Shown here piece after piece: positions 17,515-25,786 of a stretch of 63,725 nt of DNA (positions are counted from its first letter, which is position 1; each line of letters starts with the position of its first letter). The notes beneath the pieces are model-generated. The model was not told the origin of the DNA, ran no database searches, and was given only the letters and a program-made list of their open reading frames with translations. The DNA is from Oscillospiraceae bacterium (GTDB taxonomy: Bacteria > Bacillota > Clostridia > Christensenellales > Aristaeellaceae), in the NCBI GenBank assembly GCA_031270865.1, contig JAISWI010000014.1, forward strand, positions 1 through 63,725. Reading direction: 5' to 3'. Both the position numbers and the translations under genes were made by a program.

Positions 17515-17646
17515 CGTCAAGGGCAATGCGCCCTGGATAGTTTGGTCGTTGTCGATCGCCAGGTAACGGTCGGAGAGGTATGTCCGCGCCGCGCCGTCCA
17601 ACGCGCGGACGGCGCGGCGGGATTCCTCGCGCTGGAGCCAGCAGTT
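17515..17646 (-). pseudogene. DUF932-like plasmid/phage protein fragment
   Basis: About 44 codons on the minus strand read NCWLQREESRRAVRALDG, then AARTYLSDRYLAIDND and a short tail. This matches the middle of DUF932 proteins carried by plasmids and integrative elements (pattern RTLDG-ARAFLSDRY--LDN). Both ends are missing. Recognition is from the motif only. Confidence 0.5.
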
Positions 17647-17747
17647 AACGTTACGCGACGGCGGCGCGAGATCAGCGGCTCACATGCGGTCGCAGCGCTT
17701 CGCTGGGATGCTGGCTGCGTCGACAAGATGGCGGTGGAACAGGTCGG

Positions 17748-18046
17748 TACGAGGACTACCCGTTTGACGCCATCACCGACATCGGAGCGTGGACGGCTAC
17801 GCGCTACAGGGCAAACAAGAAGGCCTTTGCGGTGGTTTACGAGCGTAACGGCAAGCTGTGCGTTACCTGAGACGCGACCCGCTTGACGCGGACTTCCTGC
17901 GGCAGGCATTTGAGGGCGTGGTACCGAGGTGACACATGAACTAGAAATACTGGTACACGGTGCTCATCGGCACGGACGTGCCGGAAGAGGAAATCAAGCG
18001 GCAAATCAGGAACAGCTATGACCTGATTAAGCCGAAAGGTGAGGAA
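17748..18046 (+). pseudogene. MmcQ/YjbR-family protein, decayed
   Basis: The reading YEDYPFDAITDIG, RYRANKKAFAVVYERNGKLCV, then a frame change, RRDPLDADFLRQAFEGVVP, then KYWYTVLIGTDVPEEEIK and SYDLIKPK follows the MmcQ/YjbR DNA-binding family from its middle to its end. One frameshift near 17865 and two in-frame stops (TGA where tryptophan and TAG where lysine are expected) break it. The N-terminal third is missing or unrecognisable. The last segment is in frame with the next gene, which inflates that gene's apparent N-terminus. Confidence 0.75.
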
Positions 18047-18052
18047 ACGGAA

Positions 18053-18694
18053 ATGACAAACATAAAAACCGGCCAAATCGGAGCGGCAGTCACGGGTGTA
18101 AGCACAGCGGCTTTTGCGTTCGCTATGATCACTGGATTGGCGACAGGAGCGGATACCAGCGCTGTGAGTTACTTTGTCTGTATATTCATTGCGGTTGGAT
18201 ACGTCATGTTCTCAGCTTCGGTAGTCGCGCCAACGAAAGAAAGACAGCTAACCGCGACAGGCTTAGTGGGTTTGGCATTCGCTGTTGTGTATGTCTTGCT
18301 AATTATAATTGTGTATTATTCAATGCTGACAACTGTTAGGATGAACGGCGGCTCGCTTAGCGAAGAAACGCTGTCGATTATCAGTTATAACCACCTCGGC
18401 AGCCTATTCTTCAACTACGACTTGCTTGGCTATGGTTTTATGGGATTATCCACGTTCTTCATTGGTTTCTCAATCATGCCAAGGACAAAAGGCGATAGGG
18501 CTTTGCGGGTGCTGCTCCGGATACATGGCGTCTTCTTTGTTTCGTGTTTGATTATGCCGATGTTTCCAATATTTACAGCGGAAATGGAAGGCGGGGAGAT
18601 AATTGGAACGTTAGCGCTTGTCGCATGGAGCGCTTACTATCTGCCTGTATGTATTCTTGGTTGGCGGTATTTCAGGAAAGAACAGAGTGATTGA
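18053..18694 (+). CDS. Integral membrane protein of unknown function
   Basis: A 213-aa protein with about six hydrophobic helices (roughly residues 8-28, 40-58, 65-90, 120-145, 160-180 and 190-208) and few charged loops. No transporter or enzyme motif is seen. The frame is open from 17960, but that upstream part encodes the tail of an MmcQ/YjbR pseudogene. ATG 18053 with GAGGAAACGGAA upstream starts a normal membrane protein. Less GC-rich than its chromosomal neighbours, consistent with acquired DNA. Confidence 0.65.
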   Translation: MTNIKTGQIGAAVTGVSTAAFAFAMITGLATGADTSAVSYFVCIFIAVGYVMFSASVVAPTKERQLTATGLVGLAFAVVYVLLIIIVYYSMLTTVRMNGGSLSEETLSIISYNHLGSLFFNYDLLGYGFMGLSTFFIGFSIMPRTKGDRALRVLLRIHGVFFVSCLIMPMFPIFTAEMEGGEIIGTLALVAWSAYYLPVCILGWRYFRKEQSD

Positions 18695-18714
18695 CATGAT
18701 CGACCCGACACTTG

Positions 18715-18935
18715 TACAAGTAGCGTAGCGGAATACGCCTGTGAGATACTTCACAGGTTCAACCCCCTTCTCCTTGGCGGTTTCGATGATACCGTAGTAG
18801 ACGGCATTGGTCTATGCGGCGTGTTGGCTGACAACCAAGTCTTACGCCCGATGACAAACGGCTTGAACGAACGCTCAGCCGGGTTGTTGTCAAGCTCCAG
18901 TCTACTGTCAATAAGGAAGCGCTCCAGGTATTTGC
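18715..18935 (-). pseudogene. IS66-family transposase C-terminal remnant
   Basis: The minus strand reads RKQRKYLERFLIDSRLELDN, NPAERSFKPFVIGRKTWL and, after a frameshift, NAVYYGIIETAKEKGVEP and VKYLTGVF. This is the conserved C-terminus of the IS66 TnpC transposase (LEIDNNRAER-KPFVIGRKNWL-IIETAKENG). The rest of the element and its terminal repeats are not visible. Confidence 0.8.
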
Positions 18936-19206
18936 GCTGCTTGCGTATTCATGTGCGGCGCCTATTTCCGACTTGGGTGCGCACCTGAATAGAGCGGCGT
19001 CTGCGGAAGCGCAAGGCACTACACCGCAATGCAGGGCGGTAGTCAGCCCGCGTTTATCAAAGCGAAGGGGGCTCCTTTTATGTGGGAGGCTGCGGAAACT
19101 GCTCTGTATAGTCACCCAACCTGAAAAGCAGAACAAATGGCCGCGTCGAGCGATGGATGTGCTGGTAATATTGTTCGGAGATGTATGTCGGCAAGAAGAG
19201 TATCTT
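18936..19206. other. Unassigned spacer between remnants
   Basis: Short frames with stops on both strands; nothing recognised. It probably holds further decayed IS or element DNA. Confidence 0.3.
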
Positions 19207-19782
19207 GTGTCTTGAAGAACGATCTGACAAACATCGCGGCGATATACCTCCGACTGAGCCGTGATGACAGCGTGGACGCGGAAAGCAATTCTATCGGCAA
19301 CCAGCGTGAAATACTCCAGCGTTATTGTATGGAACACGGGTCTATCAACTATTCCGAATACGTAAATGATGGGATGACCAGGACTAACTTTAATCGGGAC
19401 GAGTTCAAGTGAATGGTTAAATATATTGAGGATGAAAAGATCGGTATTGTCGTATGTAAGGCATGTCATGGTTCGGATGGCTGAACGCGCTTGCGACATA
19501 TTATACCGACCTGTATTTTCCCGAGCATGATGTTCGGTTCATCGCTGTGGGTGATTATATTGATACCGACAAAGGCGATAATAAGATAATCCCATTCAAA
19601 AGTATCTTGAATGAGTATTACGCTAAAGATATTTTCCAAGAAAGTACAGTCAGAAAAAAGACGATGGCTTTAGCTGGGAAAACATCTTTGCGGCCATCCA
19701 TCATTTGGCTACATAATATCCCTAGACGATAAGTATAAGCTTATTATTGATGAAGAAGAGGCGGCGTTAGTAAGAAGCATAT
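19207..19782 (+). pseudogene. Large serine recombinase N-terminal remnant
   Basis: LTNIAAIYLRLSRDDS, ESNSIGNQREILQRYC and DGMTRTNFNRDEFK give the catalytic resolvase domain, with the nucleophile serine in YLRLSRDD. An in-frame TGA follows FK. The reading continues as MVKYIEDEKIGIVVCK, shifts frame to RLNALATYYTDLYFPEHD and RFIAVGDYIDTDKGDN, and ends near DDKYKLIIDEEEAALV. At least one stop and two frameshifts destroy it, and the DNA-binding C-terminal half is absent. It belongs to the Tn4451/TnpX-like large serine recombinases of Bacillota mobile elements. Confidence 0.88.
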
Positions 19783-19819
19783 AGGTGGACCCCAATTATG
19801 TGAAGGAGGACACTGTCTA

Positions 19820-20005
19820 ATGCATCAGCGGCGGGAGTGCGTACGGGACTACAACAGTAGAAACTACGATCGCCTGAGCCTGATTATCCCCAAGGGGCAG
19901 TGGCTTTTGATCGACCGCGCGGCCATAAACGCTGGCGAATCACTCAACGCGTACCTCATCCGGTCGTTGCTGGACAAGTTGCTCTGGATACGTGGCCAGA
20001 GTTAG
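19820..20005 (+). CDS. Small ribbon-helix-helix-like protein of mobile elements
   Basis: 61 aa. The pattern YDRLSLIIPKGQWLLIDRA followed by AGESLNAYLIRSLLD matches the short Arc-type ribbon-helix-helix proteins common on Bacillota integrative elements (RISLMIPKG---ESLNGFI). AAGGAGG lies upstream, about 11 nt from the ATG. The frame is complete and could still be expressed. It is likely a DNA-binding regulator or antitoxin-like protein; no partner toxin is visible next to it. Confidence 0.6.
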   Translation: MHQRRECVRDYNSRNYDRLSLIIPKGQWLLIDRAAINAGESLNAYLIRSLLDKLLWIRGQS

Positions 20006-20677
20006 GCAAAGCTGACCAATCGGACGCGATGGAAAGGACTTTTGCTCAAGATTGAGTGAAAGCATGGGCGGTCATGGTTGTATGAGTTATTGAAGAAAGA
20101 CGGGTCTCCCGCTGGTCGAACGGAGCGAGACGCTCTCGCCGGTTGCTTCGGCGTAATCCACAGCGGGTAGATAGTACGCGGCGGCGTGTGTATCTGGCTT
20201 GCTGATACTTATGCCTCGCGCGTCGAAGGCCTTGCGCCAAAACACATTATAGGAGAGGTAACAGGATATAATATAATATGTATATGGAGGTATGCAAATG
20301 GAAACGGCATCAGCATTGTTCGAAGATCGGTAGATTCGCCGGGTATGGGACAAGACGGCTGGGACGCTCTGAGCGGTTGACCCGGCTTGGATATGGTACC
20401 CCCAATATTAACACCAAATCGTCTTATTACGCCGGAACGAACAAGAAGTATTGGTGTTAGTCCACCAGTCAATGTATATGATCTGAACTAAGCGCAAGCA
20501 ATATTCATCGCGTCGTCACTGGACAATAATGAGCGCGTCCTCAACTTCAAGATGATGCTGGCGCAAGAGTTGGCGTCATACCAGTCGCCTCTGTAACTCC
20601 ACAATCCAGCGTTTAATCTCCTCATCACTGGGGGCCAAGCGCACTCGCCCGTTCATTGGGTCCCTCGTATTGTTTAT
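20006..20677. other. Gene-free degenerate spacer
   Basis: About 670 nt with no convincing gene. A TATAAT-like AT run at about 20268-20280 and a GGAGGTATGCAAATG at about 20284-20298 look like initiation signals, but the frame after that ATG stops after 11 codons. Nothing else is recognised. Confidence 0.4.
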
Positions 20678-20929
20678 ATGGCCAGAATGACGCAACGGTT
20701 TGGCAGCAAGTGGTATATCCATAGGGTGATGATTTCGGCAAGTGAGGATATCTTGCCCACTGACACACCCATCGCCCATCAAGTAGAATACTGTTTGGCT
20801 GAATCTATACCCACGAACGGAGTTAAGGACGCGATTTGCCGCGCCTTGTTTACGTTCGATTACAACATGACGAAGCATTACACGCACAGCGACATATCGT
20901 CCCTGCGCAAAATCATCGATAGTATATAA
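20678..20929 (+). pseudogene. Possible tyrosine-integrase C-terminal remnant
   Basis: The last 30 codons (MTKHYTHSDISSLRKIID) resemble the end of phage/element integrases, where the catalytic tyrosine sits in a HY-H-D--LR context. The preceding residues do not show the R and H-x-x-R boxes. Its position about 150 nt from the 3' end of tRNA-Pro is what an integrase of a tRNA-inserted element would have. Weak evidence. Confidence 0.3.
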
Positions 20930-21041
20930 TCGTTAAGTGGTAATAAAGTGGTAGTAGGAGCGGTAACCGCAGTGGTAACGGGAGAGGATTTTAGAGTATG
21001 CTGGAGTACTTTTGGTGATTTCAGCGGAGCGAGGGTAAGAG

Positions 21042-21076
21042 AAAACCTAACGGAATGGCCATTCCGCTAGGTTTTT
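21042..21076 (-). terminator. Rho-independent terminator of the tRNA pair
   Basis: On the minus strand AACCTAGCGGAATGG pairs with CCATTCCGTTAGGTT, a stem of about 15 bp with one mismatch, flanked by an A-tract and a T-rich end. It begins right after the tRNA-Pro CCA end. Confidence 0.85.
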
Positions 21077-21077
21077 C

Positions 21078-21154
21078 TGGTCGAGGTGACTGGATTTGAA
21101 CCAGCGGCCTTTTGGTCCCGAACCAAACGCGCTACCAAGCTGCGCTACACCTCG
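21078..21154 (-). tRNA. tRNA-Pro (anticodon CGG)
   Basis: 77 nt with encoded CCA. The acceptor stem CGAGGTG pairs with CACCTCG, the anticodon loop is TTCGGGA and the T loop is GGTTCAAATCC. It reads CCG codons. It lies 4 nt downstream of tRNA-Thr and just upstream of a terminator. Confidence 0.95.
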
Positions 21155-21158
21155 GTCA

Positions 21159-21234
21159 TGGAGCCAACAAAGGGACTCGAACCCTTGACCTGCGGTTTAC
21201 GAAACCGCTGCTCTACCGGCTGAGCTATGTTGGC
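21159..21234 (-). tRNA. tRNA-Thr (anticodon CGT)
   Basis: 76 nt with encoded CCA. The acceptor stem GCCAACA pairs with TGTTGGC, the anticodon loop is TTCGTAA and the T loop is GGTTCGAGTCC. It reads ACG codons. First gene of a two-tRNA transcript. Confidence 0.95.
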
Positions 21235-21269
21235 GCGGGCTGCGCACCCAGCTTAACCCGACGCGTATT

Positions 21270-21298
21270 ATCATACCACGCCACGCGCTGAAAATCAA
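21270..21298 (-). promoter_or_regulatory. Promoter of the tRNA-Thr/tRNA-Pro unit
   Basis: TTGATT, 17 bp, TATGAT on the minus strand, about 35 bp upstream of tRNA-Thr. Confidence 0.7.
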
Positions 21299-21817
21299 GG
21301 GGTATATCGTGGCGCCGCGTTTTTTTCTTGACCGGTTTAACGAAGGTCCCGTGGAAGAGGAAAAAGACAAACTATGTGTAGTCAAGAATGGAATGGCGGG
21401 AAACGGGCCTCCGCTCTTCGGCGTGGGAGTTTAACGCAAGAGCGGCTGCCGGTTCAATAAAATGCATGCGCGGTGAAGGCGGTCATTCATCAATTCTTTG
21501 CCCGGCGTTGGTTTGACACAAGACCCTGCTCCAGGCGCGAAAGGGTTGAATTAAGGTTGTTGATATAAATATAATTTTAGTGAGCTTACAACCAATGGCT
21601 TCTTCTCCTCTGGGGCGCTTGATCTTTCAATCGGCCTGCTAATCGCCAGCTAAGTCGGCTAATACAGTCGTCAAGCCCGTGTTTCGACTTAACTTCTGAC
21701 TTTGACATTAGAGCTCCGTATAGTACAAAATTCATTGATAATCATTAGAATTTCAAGCAATACTGAGATAATCGCCGCAAGCGCGATCTCCTGACCTTCA
21801 ACTGCCCATTTCTGACA
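21299..21817. other. Gene-free region upstream of hsp20
   Basis: About 520 nt without a recognisable gene. The part from about 21560 to 21770 is clearly more AT-rich than the chromosome around it. An inverted repeat (GAGATAATCGC/GCGCGATCTC) lies at about 21763-21790. No CIRCE-type TTAGCACTC repeat is seen. Confidence 0.4.
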
Positions 21818-21846
21818 TTGACCTTTACTGACCATCGGTGTATACT
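21818..21846 (+). promoter_or_regulatory. Promoter of hsp20
   Basis: TTGACC, 17 bp, TATACT. It predicts a transcript start near 21853 and so a leader of about 165 nt before the hsp20 ATG. Confidence 0.7.
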
Positions 21847-22017
21847 CATCGCGTCAAAGGAAATCGACGGCGCGGCGGTCGTCCGGAACGCGTGGTATAC
21901 CGGTCGAAACGGTAAATCCTGCATAATCCGTCGATCCGCCGGGAAGGATAACACCGGACGCGGCGCGTCCGACCCACGCGGTGATTCCAAAGACTATATT
22001 GTAAGGAGGTTCCGCAA

Positions 22018-22482
22018 ATGTTCAACATGATCCCGTATCGCCGGAGCAACCGCAACCCCAGCCTGTTCGACGACCGCTTCTTCCGCTCGTTCTTCGATAT
22101 GAGCGAGGGTTTCCGCAGCGGATTCCAGGTAGACGTGCGCGACGAGGGCGACAAGTATGTGATGGAGGCCGAACTGCCCGGACTTAAGCAGGAGGACATC
22201 GAGCTGACCGTCGATAACGACGTGCTGACGGTTTCCGCCCAGCGTAAGAACGAGCGGCGCGAGGAAAAGGAGAATTACCTGTACTGCGAGCGGCGCAGCG
22301 GACGCTTCCAGCGCAGTTTCACGCTGGATGGCGTAGACCAGGAGCGCATCAGCGCGAAGTATGAGGACGGCGTGCTGACGCTGCAGCTGCCCAAGACCGC
22401 GCCGGAACCCGTCCGCTCCCAGCGCAAGATTACCATACAGGCGGTGAACAACGTGACGCAGGGGGACGCGGGGGTGCAGTAA
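22018..22482 (+). CDS. Small heat-shock protein (Hsp20/alpha-crystallin)
   Basis: A 154-aa holdase chaperone that binds unfolding proteins. The alpha-crystallin domain spans about residues 38-140: FQVDVRDEGDKYVMEAELPG, LKQEDIELTVDNDVLTVSA, RSGRFQRSFTLD and YEDGVLTLQLPK. The family A-x-x-x-n-GVL motif is present as AKYEDGVLTL. The N-terminus (MFNMIPYRRSNRNPSLFDDRF) is typical of clostridial Hsp18-like proteins. AAGGAGG lies 8 nt before the ATG. A long GC-rich leader could be a temperature-responsive element; no HrcA site is seen. Confidence 0.95.
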   Translation: MFNMIPYRRSNRNPSLFDDRFFRSFFDMSEGFRSGFQVDVRDEGDKYVMEAELPGLKQEDIELTVDNDVLTVSAQRKNERREEKENYLYCERRSGRFQRSFTLDGVDQERISAKYEDGVLTLQLPKTAPEPVRSQRKITIQAVNNVTQGDAGVQ

Positions 22483-22495
22483 CGGCTCTGAGCCG

Positions 22496-22538
22496 CCTAC
22501 ACGCGCAGAGGGGAGCAGCCCCTCTGCCGCTGTGTAGG
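22496..22538 (+). terminator. Hairpin after hsp20
   Basis: CCTACAC-GC-GCAGAGGGG pairs with CCCCTCTGC-CGCT-GTGTAGG around a 5-nt loop. It is a strong extended stem with no U-tract, 14 nt after the stop codon. Confidence 0.5.
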
Positions 22539-22596
22539 GGTCCGTTCCTACCCTCCCGCCCCAGCGCCGTAGGGCGCCGATCCAAAAAATTTCCTG

Positions 22597-22625
22597 TTGC
22601 ATCCCGCCGCGCGTTGATGTATACT
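22597..22625 (+). promoter_or_regulatory. Candidate promoter of the MFS gene
   Basis: TTGCAT, 17 bp, TATACT preceded by TG. It lies about 150 nt upstream of the transporter start. Confidence 0.55.
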
Positions 22626-22771
22626 GCTTCCCGCGACAGGTCAACGCGCAATCGAACGCGCAATCGTTTGAAGGGCGAGGGATTGTTATCCGGGTCCTGC
22701 TATTTTGTCGACAGGCCGCCAGCGGCTTGCCCCGATGGACGCGCGGGCAGGCTGCCAGCGCCGGAATATGG

Positions 22772-24070
22772 ATGCGCGCCCTGTTCGGCGGCGGCACGGA
22801 AGACGCCCGCTCGCGCGGCGATATTCTCGTGTGGAACTGCGCGGCCAACGTCGCGGCGAACCTCATCGGCGGGAATTTCCTCGTAGGGCTGTATTCCGTA
22901 TTAGGGCTTAGCGACGCCCTGCTGGGCCTGATACCCACGCTGACCCAGCTGTGCGCCCTGACCCAGATATTCAGCCCGATCATACTGAACCGCTTCCAGT
23001 ATCGCAAACGGATACTGCTCATATCGCGCGTTACGTACTATGCGTGCGCGATCGTGTTGATCGGGCTGACGCCGTTCATCCCGGTCGGGCAGTCGGGACG
23101 GGCAGCGCTGCTGGTCGCCTTCACGATGCTGGGCAACCTCGCGAACGCGCTCGTCGCGCCGGGATACTCGGTCCTGCACATCCGCTCCATACCGGAGAAG
23201 ACCCGCGCGGATTACTTCTCCGTACTTAACCTGCTGGTCAATGTCTGCCTGTACACGGCGGTCATGGTGTTCGGCCGCGCGGTGGATTTCCTCAAGGGAA
23301 TCAGCGGCAGCCTGTTGCTGGGCGTGACGGTCGCGCGGGTGTTCGCGATCGGGTTCGCCGCGCTGGAACTGCGCTCACATACGCGCATCCGTGAGCACGA
23401 GGAGCCTCGGACGGCTGCGGGCGGCTTGCGCAATATGTTCATGCCGCTCAAGAACAAGCCGTACCTGCTGTGCACGGTCCTGGCGTGCATGTGGAGCCTT
23501 TTCGCGAACATACCCGGCGTGTATTACAGTTCTTACATAATAAAGGATATCAAGGCGCCCTATACCTACCTGGGCGCTGTCAGCATGCTATCGGTGCCCA
23601 TCATGCTGGTCGTAACGCCCATTTGGAACAGGATCGTTAAGAAAACCTCGTGGTTCTCCGCGATGTCCGCCGCGCTTGCGATATACTGCTCACACTACTT
23701 CATGCTGTCGATGGTTAACCCGAACAACATCTATGTATTGTATACAATCGCGCTGATCGTGGCGTACTCGGCGTCGCCGGGCATCTCCATCGTCACCAGC
23801 AACCTGCCTTACCAGCGCCTGCCCGACGAGGGGCGCAGCGGTTACCTGGCGTTCTACGCCGCCAGCAACAGCCTCAGCGCGATGCTGGGCATACTGCTGG
23901 GCAGCGCTCTCATCATCACGGCGGGGCCGCGCGTTATCAACCTGTTCGGCCAGGCGATGGGCGGCAAGCAGTACATCATGTGGCTGCCGTGCGCGTTGCT
24001 GTTCGCGCTAAGCTGCGTGTACAGGGTAATAGCGGCCAAGGAGAGGCGCGGCGCGGCGATCCAGGCGTGA
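22772..24070 (+). CDS. Major facilitator superfamily transporter
   Basis: A 432-aa inner-membrane protein with about 12 hydrophobic segments, for example GGNFLVGLYSVLGLSDALLG, GYSVLHIRSIPEKTRADYFS and the final MWLPCALLFALSCVYRVIAA. Layout and the loop between helices 6 and 7 fit an MFS fold, but the substrate is unknown. The frame is open from ATG 22727; ATG 22772 is preferred because the region before it lacks helix-like sequence and an obvious ribosome-binding site. It converges with the flavodoxin gene, 14 nt apart. Confidence 0.75.
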   Translation: MRALFGGGTEDARSRGDILVWNCAANVAANLIGGNFLVGLYSVLGLSDALLGLIPTLTQLCALTQIFSPIILNRFQYRKRILLISRVTYYACAIVLIGLTPFIPVGQSGRAALLVAFTMLGNLANALVAPGYSVLHIRSIPEKTRADYFSVLNLLVNVCLYTAVMVFGRAVDFLKGISGSLLLGVTVARVFAIGFAALELRSHTRIREHEEPRTAAGGLRNMFMPLKNKPYLLCTVLACMWSLFANIPGVYYSSYIIKDIKAPYTYLGAVSMLSVPIMLVVTPIWNRIVKKTSWFSAMSAALAIYCSHYFMLSMVNPNNIYVLYTIALIVAYSASPGISIVTSNLPYQRLPDEGRSGYLAFYAASNSLSAMLGILLGSALIITAGPRVINLFGQAMGGKQYIMWLPCALLFALSCVYRVIAAKERRGAAIQA

Positions 24071-24084
24071 CGGACCCTCTCCCT

Positions 24085-24495
24085 TTATCCCTTGACCACC
24101 TTGAAATCCGTAAGCGTGCTGCCCCTCTGACGGATGAGCGTCCTCAGCTTATCCTCGCATGAGGCCTTGCCGCTGGCCGCGACCATCGTCACCGACACGG
24201 CCTTGCCGCCGGGCAGCGTATCAAGGAACGCGCGGAACGGCGGCGGCGCGTTGCCGGCCCATACGGGGGCCATCAGTATCGCGCGGTCGTACTCCTTCCA
24301 GTCGATGGGCGGGGTCTTGATCGGCCATGCCTTGCCGCGGACCGCGTCGACGCACCCGGCGGCGTAGGCTGTCAGCTTGTCGGGGGCCTTCTCCTGCGCG
24401 ATCTCGGCCAGGTCGGCGCTTTCCCTATCGGCGGTCTCCACCGCCAGTTTCTTCGTGTGTCCGGTGTAGGAATAGTAAACTAACAATGTTTTCAT
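24085..24495 (-). CDS. Flavodoxin
   Basis: A 136-aa flavodoxin-like electron carrier. The N-terminal LLVYYSYTGHTKK is the FMN-phosphate loop (S/T-x-T-G-x-T). APVWAGNAPPPFRAFLDTLP follows the flavodoxin pattern for the second FMN loop. An AAAGGAGGA ribosome-binding site 6 nt upstream fixes the start at 24495; the longer open frame begins upstream in the rplA terminator area. It lies downstream of rplA but beyond a good terminator, so it probably has its own promoter. Confidence 0.88.
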   Translation of the reverse strand: MKTLLVYYSYTGHTKKLAVETADRESADLAEIAQEKAPDKLTAYAAGCVDAVRGKAWPIKTPPIDWKEYDRAILMAPVWAGNAPPPFRAFLDTLPGGKAVSVTMVAASGKASCEDKLRTLIRQRGSTLTDFKVVKG

Positions 24496-24542
24496 AACGA
24501 TCCTCCTTTGAGCGTTATGGCTGCGCAGCTGTTGTCGGCGGT

Positions 24543-24573
24543 ATACAAACGAACCCCGCAAGAGCGGGGTTCG
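24543..24573 (-). terminator. Rho-independent terminator of the rpmG-rplA operon
   Basis: On the minus strand CGAACCCCGC pairs with GCGGGGTTCG around TCTT, followed by TTTGTAT. It lies 12 nt beyond the rplA stop codon. Confidence 0.88.
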
Positions 24574-24584
24574 CGCCAACCGGA

Positions 24585-25271
24585 TCAGAATTTCAGCGGA
24601 TTGACCTTGACCCCAGGCCCCATTGTCGCGGAGAGCACGATCGAGCGCAGGTATGTCCCCTTCGCGGCGGACGGCTTAGCCTTGACGACAGCGTCCATCA
24701 ACACGCCCAGGTTCTCCGTCAGCCTCTCGTTATCGAAGGATGCCTTGCCTATCGGACAATGGATGATGGAGGTTTTATCCACGCGGTACTCCACTTTACC
24801 GGCCTTGATGTCCGATATCGCCCGCGCGATGTCCTGCGTCACCGTGCCGGATTTCGGGTTGGGCATCAATCCCTTCGGGCCAAGCACGCGGCCCAGCCGC
24901 CCGACAACGCCCATCATGTCCGGCGTGGCGACGCACGCGTCGAACCCGAACCAGTTGCCCTGTATCCTGGCGACCATGTCCTCCGCGCCAACGAAGTCGG
25001 CCCCGGCGGCCTCGGCTTCCTTGGCCTTGTCGCCCTTGGCGAACACCAGCACGCGCACCACCTTGCCCGTGCCGTGCGGGAGCACGACGGCGCCGCGCAC
25101 CTGCTGATCGGCGTGCCGGGGGTCTACGCCCAGACGGATGGATATCTCGATAGTCTCGTCGAACTTCGCCTTGGCGGTCTTCTTCGCCAGTTCAATGGCG
25201 TCTGCCGGGTCGTAAGCTGTGAGCCGGTCGATCAGCTTGCGGCTTTCCTGATATTTCTTGCCATGCCTCAT
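24585..25271 (-). CDS. rplA: 50S ribosomal protein L1
   Basis: A 228-aa component of the L1 stalk and translational repressor of its own operon in many bacteria. [17 protein letters not shown] is the usual N-terminus, and [13 protein letters not shown] and [12 protein letters not shown] are family signatures. It follows rplK by 13 nt. A terminator follows directly, so rplJ and rplL, which usually come next, are not part of this operon. Confidence 0.97.
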   Translation of the reverse strand: MRHGKKYQESRKLIDRLTAYDPADAIELAKKTAKAKFDETIEISIRLGVDPRHADQQVRGAVVLPHGTGKVVRVLVFAKGDKAKEAEAAGADFVGAEDMVARIQGNWFGFDACVATPDMMGVVGRLGRVLGPKGLMPNPKSGTVTQDIARAISDIKAGKVEYRVDKTSIIHCPIGKASFDNERLTENLGVLMDAVVKAKPSAAKGTYLRSIVLSATMGPGVKVNPLKF

Positions 25272-25284
25272 CGTCCAATCCCCC

Positions 25285-25710
25285 TTACGCCTCGGCGGTC
25301 ACGCCCATGGAGCGGGCGGTCCCGGCGATCATCTTGATGGCGGCGTCGATGTTCGCCGCGTTGAGGTCGGGCATCTTAAGCTGCGCGATCTCGCGAAGCT
25401 GCTCATGGGTGATCTTGGCGACCTTGTCCTTGTTGGGCCGGGCCGAGCCATTCTCGATGCCCAGCGCCTTCTTTATGAGCACGGGCGCGGGCGGGGTTTT
25501 GAGGATGAAGGTGAACGAGCGGTCCGAGAAGACCGTTATGATGGCGGGGATAATCATGCCCGCCTGTTTCGCCGTGCGCTCGTTGAATTCCTTGCAAAAC
25601 CCGGGGATGTTCACGCCCGTCGGACCCAGCGCGGAGCCGACAGGCGGCGCGGGCGTGGCTTTGCCGGCGTTCAGCTGAAGCTTTACGACGGCGGTAATTT
25701 TTTTAGCCAT
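25285..25710 (-). CDS. rplK: 50S ribosomal protein L11
   Basis: A 141-aa rRNA-binding protein of the GTPase-associated centre. The N-terminus [20 protein letters not shown] and [14 protein letters not shown] are diagnostic. KGTARSMG-like residues at the C-terminus match ([10 protein letters not shown]). ATGs at 25728 and 25719 are in frame, but GGGAGG is 10 nt from ATG 25710 and 1 nt from ATG 25719, so 25710 is used. Third from last in rpmG-secE-nusG-rplK-rplA. Confidence 0.97.
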   Translation of the reverse strand: MAKKITAVVKLQLNAGKATPAPPVGSALGPTGVNIPGFCKEFNERTAKQAGMIIPAIITVFSDRSFTFILKTPPAPVLIKKALGIENGSARPNKDKVAKITHEQLREIAQLKMPDLNAANIDAAIKMIAGTARSMGVTAEA

Positions 25711-25786
25711 ATTTACCATACCTCCCAAACGTGGTAATAGCAGGACGGCGTGACAGATTCACCGTCCCTCCCACACCATGCCGACG

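Noticed and set aside
20278-20460. Small gene with TATAAT and GGAGG signals in the degenerate zone
   Set aside because: The ATG next to the ribosome-binding site gives an 11-codon frame, and the longer frame has no signals or family features.
21740-22017. CIRCE/HrcA operator for hsp20
   Set aside because: No TTAGCACTC-N9-GAGTGCTAA repeat or close variant is present.
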